A stretch of DNA of 64,000 nucleotides, from positions 124,001-188,000 of the forward strand of contig NZ_JBHRSJ010000034.1 in the NCBI RefSeq assembly GCF_042643485.1. The letters are read 5' to 3'. The notes under the pieces were generated by a model that saw nothing but the letters and a program-made list of their open reading frames with translations, did not search any database and had not been told where the DNA came from. Shown piece after piece: positions 8,448 to 17,073 of this stretch (positions are counted from its first letter, which is position 1; each line of letters starts with the position of its first letter). Both the position numbers and the translations under genes were made by a program. This DNA is from Azotobacter bryophylli. Its GTDB lineage: Bacteria; Pseudomonadota; Gammaproteobacteria; Pseudomonadales; Pseudomonadaceae.

Positions 8448-11400
8448 GCCTGGCTCTCCGGTGAGGCGGTGGGGGTAAAGACGATGGGCAGCGAGTCGAT
8501 GCCGCGCTTGCGGTCCAGATCGGCCGCCACGGCGAGGGCGGCCTCCAGCTCGTCGCAGCCCCGAGCCTGCATGATGTCGTAGCGCTGTTTCTTCTCTTCC
8601 GGCTCGGTCATGGCCAGGGCGAGGCAAAGGCTGGGCGGCACGACCCGGAACAGCAGCTCCATGGCCTTGGACAGCACGACGCCTTCGGTGAACTTGCCCG
8701 ACTCCTTGCGCGCGGACAGCATCAGCGCCTTCTGCGCCGGCTTGAGTTCGCGGAACCGGGCGATCTTCTCGACCTCATCCGGCGGCATGTTCAGGCAGAT
8801 CCACCACTCGATCATGTTGAGCAGCGCATGGGCTTCGGGCGGTACGTCGTCGACGTTCTGGGTGGCCATCCAGAACCAGGCGCCGAGTTTTCGCCACATC
8901 TTGGTGATCTTCACCGAGTAGGGCGACAGCAGGGGCACCTTGAGCTGAATGTGCCCCTCGTCGGTGAAGAAGATCAGCGGGCGTCCCTTGAACTGGTCGC
9001 GTTCGGCGATGTTGTTCACGGTATTGAGCAGGGAGATGTAGGAGATGGCCATCTGGGCGGCATAGCCTTCGCGGGCGTAGGTCGCCAGATCGACCACGGT
9101 GACGTCGGCCTCCGGCCAGGCCGAGCCCGGCCGGTTGAACATCTCGCCTTCCGCGCCCATGCAGAACAGGCCCATCGCCTCGGCCATCTCCAGGAAACGA
9201 TTGCGCCGTGACTCCGGCTGGGAGGTATCCGCGCCGGCGAGGCGCAACTGGTCGCGCACATCCTCGGGCAGGACGATCCGACCTTCGGCATGGCACTGGC
9301 GAGCTGCCTCGAGGATGCACTGACGGATCGCACTGCGATCGGCACGGGTCAAACGCTGGTCCTCCTTGTCCTCGCCGCCGGTGATCATCAGGCGAGCCAC
9401 GATCTCCATCTCGCCCAGGATGTCCCGCTGCTCGTCTTCCTCCGTCTGGCTGGCGACATGCTCGTCGGAGGCCTCCAGCTCGTCGGCGCCCAGCACCCGG
9501 ATGCCAGCAGGCTGCTCGATCAGCTTCACGGCATCGGAGAAAGGCGCCAGGCTGACGCCGGACCCGGGGGACAGCCGGACGCGGTTGACCGTCAGGCCCA
9601 GGCGCTTGGCGAAATCCCCCATCAGACCGAAGCTGTTACCGGCCTCGACGATGAACAGTCGCGGTCGGTAGAGGGCCAGGATCTGGATGAGGATGTTGGT
9701 CGCCGTCGCCGACTTGCCCGCCCCGGTCGGGCCAAAGATGAACATATGGGCGTTCATCTGCCGATCGAGCTTATTCAGCGGATCGAAGGTGAGGGTCTCG
9801 CCGCCCCGGTTGAAGAAGGTGATCCCCGGGTGGCCGGTGCCGGTGGCACGACCCCAGACCGGGGTGAGGTTGGCCACGTGCTGGACCAGCATCATCTGCG
9901 TGTACCAGTCCAGCCCGTGCTTCTGGTTCGGGTCGAAGTTGGCCGGCAGCCAGCGCAGGTAGCTGTTCAGCGGGGCCACCTCGTCCTGCGGCATGACCGG
10001 CTCCATGCCGGCGCCGAGCATGGTGTTGCACAGGTCGAGCGAGCGCTGCTCGAGGATCTGCTCGGTCTCGCCGCGCACGAAGAAGGCCACGCTGCCCCGG
10101 TACAGCTTGTGCTTGCGGCCGATCAGCTGGCGGGCCTGCTCGACCGCCTCGCGGGTCAGCGCCGAGGCCTGGTTGTCGCCCACCGACTTGCGGTGCAGGC
10201 GCTCCAGGTAGCTCTCCAGCACGTCCTGCGGGGTGACCACCAGGGTGAGGTTGAGGACGGTGTCCTCGGGCAGCTTGTCGAACAGGGCGTGCAGGGCATC
10301 GCCGCCGCTGCGGGTTTCGCCGGTGAGGTGCCCGGTGGGCGGCGGCTCGCGCAGGCGATCGAGCAGGATCACCCGGTGCGGCTGGCCGTCGAAGTACCAG
10401 AGCCCCTTCTCGAAACTCGAGACCGGCTCCCGGTAGAACAGACACTGGGAGAAGTCGTCCCCGTCCGCCAGGGGCAGGGTGCCTTCCTCGTGCTTGAGGC
10501 GGGTATTGATCAGCTCGAAGAAGCGCTCCCGGTCCTCCCGGGTCGGACCCAGCATGTCGGGGTGGGGATTGAACCAGCGCAGCAGCCAGTGGCGGATGTC
10601 CTGTCCGTCCATCCGGCGGGCGGTGAGGCCGGCGTTGGCCAGCGCCCCGCACAGCCGCTTGCAGATGTTGTTCAGGTAGGGCGCCGGGGCCTGGCCCCGG
10701 ATCTTGCCGTCGCCGACGCTGCGCCGGTAGACCACCATCCGCACCCGCCGGCGCTGTCCGCGCCAGGGCAGCTTGGAGACCACGGTGTCCTGGAACAGGC
10801 CGCCCGGCTTCGACACCGCGGCGAGGTGATGATGGAACAGCTGCAGGTAGAGCTCGGTGAAGGGCGTGCCCTGGGCCCGGGGCTGCACGTAGTCGCGCAG
10901 CCCCGCCAGGTAGTCGTCCCAGCGGGTCTCGTCGTTGGCGAAGAACTGGATGACCCAGGGGGAGGTGTCCAGCTCGTCGAAGCTGTCTTGCAGCGCATTC
11001 TCCAGGGCGTCCCGCGCTTGGCGCAGCCAGTCGGGGTCGCGCCCCTCGGTGCCGATCGGCGTCAGCTCGAAGAAGGCGGCGAGGGACTGGTTGTCCTCGA
11101 GCAGCATGGCCTGCTCGTCGGGCAGGTACTCGACCCAGGGCAGCAGCTCCACGAAGCTTGGATTGGCCCGGTACAGCGCGGCGACGTCGTCGACGGTGGC
11201 GGGCTTCTGCTTGGGATCGCGCCAGGCGCCCGGGGCGGGAATGCCGTGCGCGGCCAGGCGATCGAGATAGCGTTGCCAGGCCTCCTCGGCAGTGCGCTCG
11301 GCTTCTCGGGTGGCCTTCAGCCCATCGTCGGCGAACAGCCGCGGCCGCTTCGCCGGCACGCTGTCCGCGTCCGGAACGTCGTCAGCTTCCGGAGGTTCCG

Positions 11401-11521
11401 GGGCTGGTTCAGCGACCGTCCATTCGGGGGCTGCCTCAGTGGAACGCGATTCTGTTTCAGGTTCTGCCTCAGTAACCGGCTGGGCCGCTTTGTCCCGCCG
11501 GAACCATTCGAATAATCCCAT
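8444..11521 (-). CDS. VirB4-like conjugative transfer ATPase (TIGR03744, PFL_4706 family)
   Basis: A 1025-residue cytoplasmic ATPase that powers pilus assembly and substrate export in GI-type conjugation systems. Walker A GPTGAGKS is at residues 597-604 in the context MFIFGPTGAGKSATAT, and a Walker B-like IFFTDEGH lies about 230 residues later. The N-terminal half has the VirB4-type domain with REPVSSFEKGLWYF. The start MGLFEWFRR overlaps the preceding lipoprotein stop by one base (TGATG). The frame stays open upstream of this start, but that extension overlaps the lipoprotein gene and is not protein-like. Length is typical of the family. Confidence 0.92.
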   Translation of the reverse strand: MGLFEWFRRDKAAQPVTEAEPETESRSTEAAPEWTVAEPAPEPPEADDVPDADSVPAKRPRLFADDGLKATREAERTAEEAWQRYLDRLAAHGIPAPGAWRDPKQKPATVDDVAALYRANPSFVELLPWVEYLPDEQAMLLEDNQSLAAFFELTPIGTEGRDPDWLRQARDALENALQDSFDELDTSPWVIQFFANDETRWDDYLAGLRDYVQPRAQGTPFTELYLQLFHHHLAAVSKPGGLFQDTVVSKLPWRGQRRRVRMVVYRRSVGDGKIRGQAPAPYLNNICKRLCGALANAGLTARRMDGQDIRHWLLRWFNPHPDMLGPTREDRERFFELINTRLKHEEGTLPLADGDDFSQCLFYREPVSSFEKGLWYFDGQPHRVILLDRLREPPPTGHLTGETRSGGDALHALFDKLPEDTVLNLTLVVTPQDVLESYLERLHRKSVGDNQASALTREAVEQARQLIGRKHKLYRGSVAFFVRGETEQILEQRSLDLCNTMLGAGMEPVMPQDEVAPLNSYLRWLPANFDPNQKHGLDWYTQMMLVQHVANLTPVWGRATGTGHPGITFFNRGGETLTFDPLNKLDRQMNAHMFIFGPTGAGKSATATNILIQILALYRPRLFIVEAGNSFGLMGDFAKRLGLTVNRVRLSPGSGVSLAPFSDAVKLIEQPAGIRVLGADELEASDEHVASQTEEDEQRDILGEMEIVARLMITGGEDKEDQRLTRADRSAIRQCILEAARQCHAEGRIVLPEDVRDQLRLAGADTSQPESRRNRFLEMAEAMGLFCMGAEGEMFNRPGSAWPEADVTVVDLATYAREGYAAQMAISYISLLNTVNNIAERDQFKGRPLIFFTDEGHIQLKVPLLSPYSVKITKMWRKLGAWFWMATQNVDDVPPEAHALLNMIEWWICLNMPPDEVEKIARFRELKPAQKALMLSARKESGKFTEGVVLSKAMELLFRVVPPSLCLALAMTEPEEKKQRYDIMQARGCDELEAALAVAADLDRKRGIDSLPIVFTPTASPESQA

Positions 11522-11946
11522 CAGTAATCCTCCACGCGCTCGCCGGGCATCGCGTATTGCACGCGCTGGTACAGGGGGAAGACGGTGGTGTAGCCCGGGA
11601 CCGGCGCCGGATCGGAGCCGGCCAGGTGCGGGAACACGTACATCACCAGGTCGGGGTTGGGCAGACGGCGGAACTGGCTGTAGATCTCGTTCTGGGCAGT
11701 CCGCGAGTAGCTGGCGTTCTCCGCCAGGGGCGAGCCTGCGTTGACCGGGCGGCGCAGTTCGGCGCGGGCATCGAGCAGTTGGCGGCCGGCGGCGCTGCCG
11801 CCGCTGCCCACCGTGCCCTGGTCCCACACGTCCAGCATGGTCTGGGGACCGTGCGGGAGTAGTTTCTCCTTGCTGGTCGAACAGCCGGTGAGGAGTGTCA
11901 CGACGGCACCGAGCACGACCGCATTAATCCAAGTTGGCCGAGACAT
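11521..11946 (-). CDS. Conjugative transfer lipoprotein (TIGR03751 family)
   Basis: A 141-residue protein with a signal peptide ending in the lipobox LTGC (about residues 19-22), then a periplasmic domain containing YSRTAQNEIYSQFRRLPNPDL and VFPH, typical of the ICE transfer lipoprotein that precedes the VirB4 ATPase. Probably anchored in the outer membrane as part of the core complex, in the manner of VirB7/TraV (inference). It overlaps the TIGR03752 gene by 23 bases at its start and the ATPase gene by one base at its end. Confidence 0.88.
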   Translation of the reverse strand: MSRPTWINAVVLGAVVTLLTGCSTSKEKLLPHGPQTMLDVWDQGTVGSGGSAAGRQLLDARAELRRPVNAGSPLAENASYSRTAQNEIYSQFRRLPNPDLVMYVFPHLAGSDPAPVPGYTTVFPLYQRVQYAMPGERVEDY

Positions 11947-13399
11947 GGCTGGCTCCTGTGCGATGGTCGACGGCGCGACCCTTGAGTTCGTAATCGATGG
12001 CGAGCTCCCGATCCAGGTGGACGGCCACCTGGGCGCCGGGCTGCACGTAGACGGCGGCGAAGGCCTGGCCGTAGAGCTTGTTCATCCAGTCGGAGATATC
12101 GCTCACGCCCTGGGTCAGGATCTGGCCCATCGCCTGGTTGCCGGAGAGGCCCGTGCTGCCGAGGGTGCCGCTCGCGTTGGAGATGTAGGACGAGCTGTTG
12201 CTGTTCTTGACCAGCGACGCGGCGGCCGCGCCGGCGGCCGTCACCAGGGCCTGGTTGCCGATGTATTCGGCGGCATTGCTGCGGCGCACGCCGCTGATGC
12301 AGGGGATCCCGTAGGGATCGCTGATCCAGCCCAGGCCGTTGCCCTGGACGGGCGCGGGCTGGCCGTTGACCGCGCTCTGGTTGTTGTTCTGCTGCGACGC
12401 GCCGTTCTCCTGCGGGGCTGGCAGCGTGCGCACGCGCCCGTCGTGGAAGACGAAGGTCAGGCTCCGGATCTGGCCGCGGACGCAGGACAGGGTCCAGTCG
12501 CCCGAGGCGGTGCCGGTGGCCACCGCCCCGGCCACGTCGGGCAGGTCGATGCCGTTGGCCGTCAGGTTGTCCGGGCCGATCAGGACCTTGAACGGGTAGG
12601 GGTCGTTCACCGTGCCGTCGATCGGCACCCGGCCGATGAGGGCGGACATGGCCACCGAGCCCATCAGGGTCGAGTTCTGCGGCAGGGTGTAGACCTTGCG
12701 CACCTGCCGGCGGGCCTGCTCCTCGGTTTCGACGTGTTCCGCGACCTGGCCGGCGCCGGCGCTCAGCACCTTCTGGCCTCGCTCCACGGACTCGCCGAAC
12801 GCCGTCGGAAAGCTGAACCCGCTCGCCGCTTGCCCGGCGCCCGAGGCCAGAGGCCTGCCGTTGGCATCCAGCGCCGTGGCGTCCTGCGGTTCGATCCAGA
12901 TCACGTCCGCGCCCGGTGGCTGGAACTGCTGGCCGTCGCCCGGCTGCACGCCCAGGCCGATCGGCAGCTCCGATCCGGTGGCGGTCGGGCGGTTTTCGAG
13001 CCGTTCCCAGCGCTGCTGCAGTTCGCCGAAGAAGTTCTGCTGCTGTTCCCGGACCTGCTCCAGGCCGCTCTGCATCCGCTGATCCACTTTCTGGTCGATC
13101 GAGCCCAGGCGCTGTTTGAAGACCTCGTTGTCCTCCTTGAGGCTCTGGTTGTCCTTCAGGGCGTGTTGCAACTGCTCCTTGAGCTGGCGGCTCTCGGCCA
13201 CCATGGTCCGCAGGGTGTCGCTGGGGGTGTCGCCCTCGATGCCCAGCGCCTTGGCCTGGTCGGGCGTCAGGCTCGGGTGGGCGGCGTCCGGGGCCGGCGC
13301 GGAGCGGTCCCGAAGGACGCCGATGGCGACCAGGCAGGCCAGCAGGACCACCGGCACCACCAGGAACTTGAGCAGGGGATTACCTTTGAGCGTGGCCAT
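11924..13399 (-). CDS. TraB/VirB10-like conjugation protein (TIGR03752, PFL_4705 family)
   Basis: A 491-residue bitopic inner-membrane protein: N-terminal transmembrane segment (about 9-26), a coiled-coil region rich in Gln and Glu (about 60-150), a flexible linker, then a VirB10/TraB-type beta domain with PYPFKVLIGPDNLTANG and a C-terminal YVQPGAQVAVHLDREL. This architecture spans the periplasm and links the inner-membrane ATPases to the outer-membrane core. The gene overlaps its neighbours by about 20 bases on both sides, as usual in this operon. Confidence 0.9.
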   Translation of the reverse strand: MATLKGNPLLKFLVVPVVLLACLVAIGVLRDRSAPAPDAAHPSLTPDQAKALGIEGDTPSDTLRTMVAESRQLKEQLQHALKDNQSLKEDNEVFKQRLGSIDQKVDQRMQSGLEQVREQQQNFFGELQQRWERLENRPTATGSELPIGLGVQPGDGQQFQPPGADVIWIEPQDATALDANGRPLASGAGQAASGFSFPTAFGESVERGQKVLSAGAGQVAEHVETEEQARRQVRKVYTLPQNSTLMGSVAMSALIGRVPIDGTVNDPYPFKVLIGPDNLTANGIDLPDVAGAVATGTASGDWTLSCVRGQIRSLTFVFHDGRVRTLPAPQENGASQQNNNQSAVNGQPAPVQGNGLGWISDPYGIPCISGVRRSNAAEYIGNQALVTAAGAAAASLVKNSNSSSYISNASGTLGSTGLSGNQAMGQILTQGVSDISDWMNKLYGQAFAAVYVQPGAQVAVHLDRELAIDYELKGRAVDHRTGASHVSANLD

Positions 13400-14309
13400 C
13401 GCGGTCCTCCGGCGCCGGGCGTGGGTCGGCGGCCCCCAGGGCCGGGATCAGGGCGCGTTCCAGTCCATGCCCCTTGGTCACCAGGTACAGCACGGTGGTG
13501 TCGCTGGCGTCGCCGCGCCGGCCGAGGTCCGGGTGCTGGAAGGTCGCGGTGGCGAAGTCGCCGAGCAGCTCGCGGGGATCGAGGACGAGCCGCTGCGCGC
13601 TCCGGTTGCGCAGCTTCACGGCCGTCACCCAGTGGTCGTCCAGGCGCCAGGCCCCCAGGGCCGAGGCCTCGACGGGCAGGCCGGGCAGCAGGTGGGCCAG
13701 ATCCAGGCGGCGATCCAGCTTGACCGGGGCGATGCCCTCGACCGGCTCCACCGTGCGCAGCGGCGCGTACAGCGTCTGCGCGGCATAGCGGGTCAGCACC
13801 ACGGGGATCGGCGTCTCCCGCCGGGGCGGTGTCGGTTCGTCCTCGTTATCGGACTCGCGGGTGGCTTCTGGACGCTCGGCGACGGACCGCGAAGGCACCG
13901 AACGGTCACGACCATAGTGTTTGGGCGCCGTCTCGCCCGGCACGATCCGCACCGGCTCCAGGGGCGCCTGACCCTGGGCCGGCGGCGCGGCGGCGATGTC
14001 CACCAGCAGGATCTCGCCGGTGGCGGCATCCTGCAGCTGCAGGCGGCTCGGCTCGATCGGCGCCTGGGCCAGCAGGTACAGCGCGCCGCCTGTGCTTTGC
14101 ACGCGCAGCTTGCCGTTCAGGCTATGGGGCAGGCCGACCCGCACGTTGCGCTCGACGAAGACGATGCGCTCCTGGCCGACCACCAGGGGAATGGCCAGGG
14201 GGATGCGCTCCCAGCGCTGGATTTCCACGGCGCGGGCCTCGGCCAGCCCGAGCAGGACCAGCAGGGCCAGGCCCGGAACGCTCCAGCGGCTTAGGGTTCT
14301 CCGGCTCAT
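13380..14309 (-). CDS. TraK/VirB9-like conjugation protein (TIGR03749, PFL_4704 family)
   Basis: A 309-residue periplasmic protein starting MSRRTLSRW with a signal peptide ending near ARAVE, then a beta-rich domain (ERNVRVGLPHSLNGKLRVQ) and a C-terminal domain (LDPRELLGDFATATF). TIGR03749 proteins are secretin-like components of the GI-type secretion core. The start at 14309 overlaps the preceding stop (ATGA). The frame extends a further 190 codons upstream, but only as a shadow of the VirB8-like gene. The gene ends inside the start of the VirB10-like gene. Confidence 0.9.
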   Translation of the reverse strand: MSRRTLSRWSVPGLALLVLLGLAEARAVEIQRWERIPLAIPLVVGQERIVFVERNVRVGLPHSLNGKLRVQSTGGALYLLAQAPIEPSRLQLQDAATGEILLVDIAAAPPAQGQAPLEPVRIVPGETAPKHYGRDRSVPSRSVAERPEATRESDNEDEPTPPRRETPIPVVLTRYAAQTLYAPLRTVEPVEGIAPVKLDRRLDLAHLLPGLPVEASALGAWRLDDHWVTAVKLRNRSAQRLVLDPRELLGDFATATFQHPDLGRRGDASDTTVLYLVTKGHGLERALIPALGAADPRPAPEDRDGHAQR

Positions 14310-14962
14310 GATCCACCCCCGACCGGCACCTCGGCCGTGGCCTCGATGCGCTGCGGCGTGCCGGCGTAGCAGTCCCAGACCAAGCCGAACGGGTTGCGCT
14401 CCGGATCCACGTCGTGGCGCACGATGTGCAGCGGATAGCGGGCCAGGGCGCGCTTGACCCGTTCGCCGCCGTAATACTCGTCGGCGGTGATGTCCAGGGT
14501 GACTACCCAGTCGTTGTCGGAGAGCTGGCGGACATGCAGGGTGGGATCGTCCCCATAGCCCCGACCGGGGATCTCGTAGACGCCACGGACCCGCTTGCGC
14601 AGCTCGCCGGCATTGCGCCGCTGTTCGAAGTCGCTCTGCAGTTGGGCCGTGCAGGCGGGCGTGAGGTAACTGCCCAGGGTGTGCAGGTTGCGCTCGTAGT
14701 CGGCTTCGCCATCGGTCGGCCAGCGGTTCATCTGTTGGAAGAGATAGAGGCCGAAGGTGTAGACCGACTCCGGCGGCACGTCCCACCACTTGCGGGTACT
14801 GCCGGAGCGTAGATCCGGCGGCACGTGGATGGTCAGATCGCGGGGTGCGCTCCACCAGCCGTAGCCGAGGCCCAGGCACCCCAGGGTGAGGATGGCGATC
14901 CCGCCGCGCAGGGTCCGGATGTGTCCCCGCTGCGCGTCGGAGAGCTTCCAGGCCCGGCTCAT
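14306..14962 (-). CDS. VirB8-like conjugation protein (TIGR03746, PFL_4703 family)
   Basis: A 218-residue protein with one N-terminal transmembrane helix (about residues 19-35, TLGCLGLGYGWW) and a periplasmic domain with VYTFGLYLFQQMNRWPTDGE and a terminal NPFGLVWDCY. These blocks match the TIGR03746 family, which occupies the VirB8/TraE position. The start is fixed by a 4-base ATGA overlap with the TIGR03750 gene upstream. It is tightly packed in the operon, with another ATGA overlap at its 3' end. Confidence 0.9.
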   Translation of the reverse strand: MSRAWKLSDAQRGHIRTLRGGIAILTLGCLGLGYGWWSAPRDLTIHVPPDLRSGSTRKWWDVPPESVYTFGLYLFQQMNRWPTDGEADYERNLHTLGSYLTPACTAQLQSDFEQRRNAGELRKRVRGVYEIPGRGYGDDPTLHVRQLSDNDWVVTLDITADEYYGGERVKRALARYPLHIVRHDVDPERNPFGLVWDCYAGTPQRIEATAEVPVGGGS

Positions 14963-15354
14963 GCGAACCTCCTGCGTTTGCACAGCCAGGCGCCCGAGCG
15001 CAGGACCAGTCGGGCGCTGTTGAACGAGGTCGGACCGTACTCGGCCAGCGCGAGCTGCGACTGGCGGTTGAGCCAGGTCTCCGGCCGGCCGCGCTTCAGG
15101 CGCCGCAGCACGCGGGCACCCACCGACAGGCCGAGGGCGCCGCAGACCAGGGCCCCCAGCAGCGGCATGGCGGGCGTCACCACGAACGCCAGCGGTATCC
15201 CGCCGAGCAGGCCGGCGCCGGCGGACAGGCCGATCGTCAGCCACATCTCATCGGCCGTCAGGCCGCCGATGATCACGGGCTGATGGTTCAGGCGGCTGGG
15301 CAGAAAGCGCAGCGTGCCATCGTCGAATGCATCGAACATGCCGGCGGCTCCCAT
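14959..15354 (-). CDS. TIGR03750-family conjugal transfer protein (small membrane protein)
   Basis: A 131-residue protein with FLPSRLNHQPVIIGGLTADEM near the N-terminus and two adjacent transmembrane segments (about 38-80), ending in a basic tail. This is the typical TIGR03750/VirB3-like arrangement, located just upstream of the VirB8-like gene. Probably an inner-membrane subunit associated with the VirB4 ATPase (inference from the analogy). It is separated from the TIGR03745 gene by three bases. Confidence 0.88.
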   Translation of the reverse strand: MGAAGMFDAFDDGTLRFLPSRLNHQPVIIGGLTADEMWLTIGLSAGAGLLGGIPLAFVVTPAMPLLGALVCGALGLSVGARVLRRLKRGRPETWLNRQSQLALAEYGPTSFNSARLVLRSGAWLCKRRRFA

Positions 15355-15357
15355 GGT

Positions 15358-15723
15358 TCAGAAGATCTTGGTGGCCTGGGTCACCAGGAACACGATGGCG
15401 CCGAGCAGGGTCACCCCCACGGCGACGGTCCCGCCGAGGTCGGCCCATTTGGCCTTGCCCAGGTGGATATCGTGATAGATACCGATGGAGTGACGGCCGA
15501 CGATGAACAAGGCGAAGGCGCAGAGGCCGACGCCGATCAGCATGGCGCCGTCGTAGATATAGTTCTGCATGGTCTGCAGCCAGTTGCTGCCCTCGCCCCG
15601 GGTCGGCGCCTGCTGTTGCGGCAGGGCGGCGAGGACGCTGGCCGGCAGGGCGGCGAGCGCCAGGGTCGCGAAGCGCGTCAGCGGGCGGCGGGCGCAATGG
15701 AACAGACGGGAGAGAGACAGCAT
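15358..15723 (-). CDS. TIGR03745-family ICE membrane protein (pilin-like)
   Basis: A 121-residue protein with a cleavable-looking signal (ends near PASVLA), a short loop rich in Gln, then two transmembrane helices (about 65-87 and 97-118) joined by a short loop (DIHLGKAKWADLG). Size and topology are those of VirB2/TraA-type pilins, and TIGR03745 occupies that position in GI-type clusters. The pilin role is inference. An AAGGAG site precedes the start. Confidence 0.85.
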   Translation of the reverse strand: MLSLSRLFHCARRPLTRFATLALAALPASVLAALPQQQAPTRGEGSNWLQTMQNYIYDGAMLIGVGLCAFALFIVGRHSIGIYHDIHLGKAKWADLGGTVAVGVTLLGAIVFLVTQATKIF

Positions 15724-15741
15724 CGGACAAAACTCCTTGGG

Positions 15742-15981
15742 TCAATGAAGCAGCAGGAAGGACAACGTCATGCAGAGCACTATCCAGCGGACGGCGTAGG
15801 CGGCGGCCGCTTGGCCGTCGAGGGAACGCTTCGCCCAGCCCCGGTAGAGGCTGAGCAGGGTCCAGGCGCCCCAGAGCAAGACGAGTGCGAAGGTGAGCGA
15901 GAGCCAGAGGAGGCTGACCGCGCTCGGCGTGAAGCCGCTGGCGGCCTGGAAGGCCGTGACCTGGGCGCCGCTCATGGGCAT
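15742..15981 (-). CDS. TIGR03758-family ICE membrane protein
   Basis: A 79-residue protein with two hydrophobic helices (about 22-43 and 60-78) separated by a short basic loop (YRGWAKRSLDGQ). The start MPMSGAQVTAFQAASGF is characteristic of TIGR03758 (PFL_4701 neighbourhood). It begins two bases after the RAQPRD gene stop and is followed by the pilin-like gene. It is probably a small inner-membrane component of the secretion channel. Confidence 0.85.
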   Translation of the reverse strand: MPMSGAQVTAFQAASGFTPSAVSLLWLSLTFALVLLWGAWTLLSLYRGWAKRSLDGQAAAAYAVRWIVLCMTLSFLLLH

Positions 15982-15983
15982 GG

Positions 15984-16325
15984 CTAACGCTCCCCATCCT
16001 GTCGGTAGCGGCCGGACAGCTCCACGGGGTCGCGAGGCTGGGCGCGGGAGGGGGCGAGGTAGTCCTGCAGGCCCTGGCGGATGCGGGCGACATCGCCGGC
16101 CAGGCGCTGGTAATCGAAGTGGTAGCGCTCACCGGGATCGTGGGGCAGGTCGGCACTGCGGCGGGCGACGGCTTCGACCGCGTTGAGCTGGCGGATCATG
16201 ACCTCGAGGTTGACCGCTTCGGAGGCCGTGCCGGCGGCGCCGGCCGAACCGGCGACGGTCAGGGCGCCGAAGGCGACGAGGCCGAGGAGGCGGCGGAGGA
16301 GGGAGGGGCGATCGTGCATGTTCAC
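15984..16325 (-). CDS. RAQPRD-motif ICE protein (TIGR01690)
   Basis: A 113-residue exported protein with a signal peptide (basic start, hydrophobic core, cleavage near AGAAG) and the name-giving RAQPRD motif at about residues 95-100, followed by the conserved ELSGRYR. It is the first gene of the core secretion operon, which runs to about 6801. Two starts are possible: GTG at 16325 or ATG at 16319; neither has a strong ribosome-binding site. An inverted-repeat element shared with the second transfer operon lies 61-99 bases upstream. Confidence 0.9.
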   Translation of the reverse strand: MNMHDRPSLLRRLLGLVAFGALTVAGSAGAAGTASEAVNLEVMIRQLNAVEAVARRSADLPHDPGERYHFDYQRLAGDVARIRQGLQDYLAPSRAQPRDPVELSGRYRQDGER

Positions 16326-16385
16326 GGCGAGGGCCTTGGACTACCGTTCGGGGTGTGGTCCAGAGCATGACGAGCCGATCGGGAC

Positions 16386-16424
16386 GGGTCAGCAGAAAAC
16401 CCTTTTTTGGTCGGTTAGGGTTTT
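16386..16424 (-). promoter_or_regulatory. Shared upstream inverted-repeat element, copy A (core secretion operon)
   Basis: The 39 bases match 32386-32424 at all but a few positions. Each copy contains AAACCC and GGGTTT arms around a GGTCGG centre, so it can form a hairpin or bind a dimeric protein. It lies 61-99 bases upstream of the RAQPRD gene that opens the operon. A common operator or promoter element is the simplest reading. A transcription terminator for plus-strand transcripts is an alternative, because T-runs follow the stem. Confidence 0.6.
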
Positions 16425-16493
16425 TTCGAGCATTCGACGCGCCACTCTTCTGGCGTCTTTCACCCGTTGACCCAATGGGTACTAGTCTGTTTG

Positions 16494-16509
16494 CTGTATA
16501 AACAGACAG
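16494..16509 (+). promoter_or_regulatory. LexA box (SOS operator)
   Basis: The site reads CTG-TATAAACAGA-CAG, a match to the LexA consensus CTG-N10-CAG, with further TA-rich matches outside. It lies 19 bases before the UmuD-like gene, where an SOS operator is expected. TTGACC at 16467-16472 may belong to the promoter, but I cannot place the -10 with confidence. Confidence 0.75.
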
Positions 16510-16527
16510 TTATTCTAGGGGCATTCC

Positions 16528-16917
16528 ATGGTCAATGCGGAACTCATCGGGCCAGCGGGCAGCTCGGACACACCGCTGCCGTTCTTCTCGTTTCGTGTGC
16601 CGGCTGGCTTTCCCAGTCCAGCCCAGGATCACATGGAACGGCAGATCTCCCTCGACGAGGCACTGGACATCCGAGCGCCGCACACCTACTTGGTCCGGGC
16701 CATCGGCGACAGCATGACCGGCGTGGGGATCTACGACGGCGACATTCTGGCCGTGAACCGATCCTTGCGTCCGGCGAGTGGTCAAGTGGTGATCGCCGTG
16801 CTCAATGGCGAGCCCCTGAAGAAACTATTCATGGTCCAGGCCGGCCAGTCGCGCTGCTGGCGTTTGGCCTTAGGCCGCAATCGGCCAATGCTCTCGCGGG
16901 GCTTTTCGTTTTCTTGA
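16528..16917 (+). pseudogene. UmuD/RulA-like S24 peptidase, C-terminally truncated
   Basis: The first 100 residues are a clear UmuD/RulA-type SOS mutagenesis protein: self-cleavage site Ala26-Gly27 in VPAGFPSPAQDH, catalytic Ser62 in GDSM, and the Lys of LKKL (98-99). After that the sequence (FMVQAGQSRCWRL onward) no longer resembles the family, and about 40 residues of the catalytic fold, including the usual EGDEL-VWGVV end, are missing. No umuC/rulB follows. The product is probably non-functional. A LexA box precedes it and a terminator follows 63 bases after the stop. Loss of rulB next to ICE sequences recalls known rulAB insertion sites, but here it may simply be decay. Confidence 0.75.
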
Positions 16918-16980
16918 CGACCGCATGACGAAACGTTCACATGCAAGCCATTAGCCTGAAAGGGTCGTGATGTTGTGCTT

Positions 16981-17007
16981 AGCCCCGCTCTCCCGGCGGG
17001 GCTTTTT
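16981..17007 (+). terminator. Rho-independent terminator after the UmuD-like gene
   Basis: A GC-rich stem GCCCCGC/GCGGGGC with a 5-6 base loop is followed by TTTTT. It is oriented to stop plus-strand transcripts from the SOS promoter. Confidence 0.75.
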
Positions 17008-17073
17008 GTTTCTGCCTTTTCCCCAGGCGCCCCTCTGCGATAGCATTTTGTCTCCAGCAGTAAGGAGCGCCCG

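Noticed and set aside
9290..13723. Very long plus-strand open frames (for example 741 and 660 codons) opposite the secretion genes
   Set aside because: They lie antisense to well-supported tfc genes, have low-complexity Gly/Ala/Gln/Val-rich translations and no ribosome-binding sites; they result from high GC.
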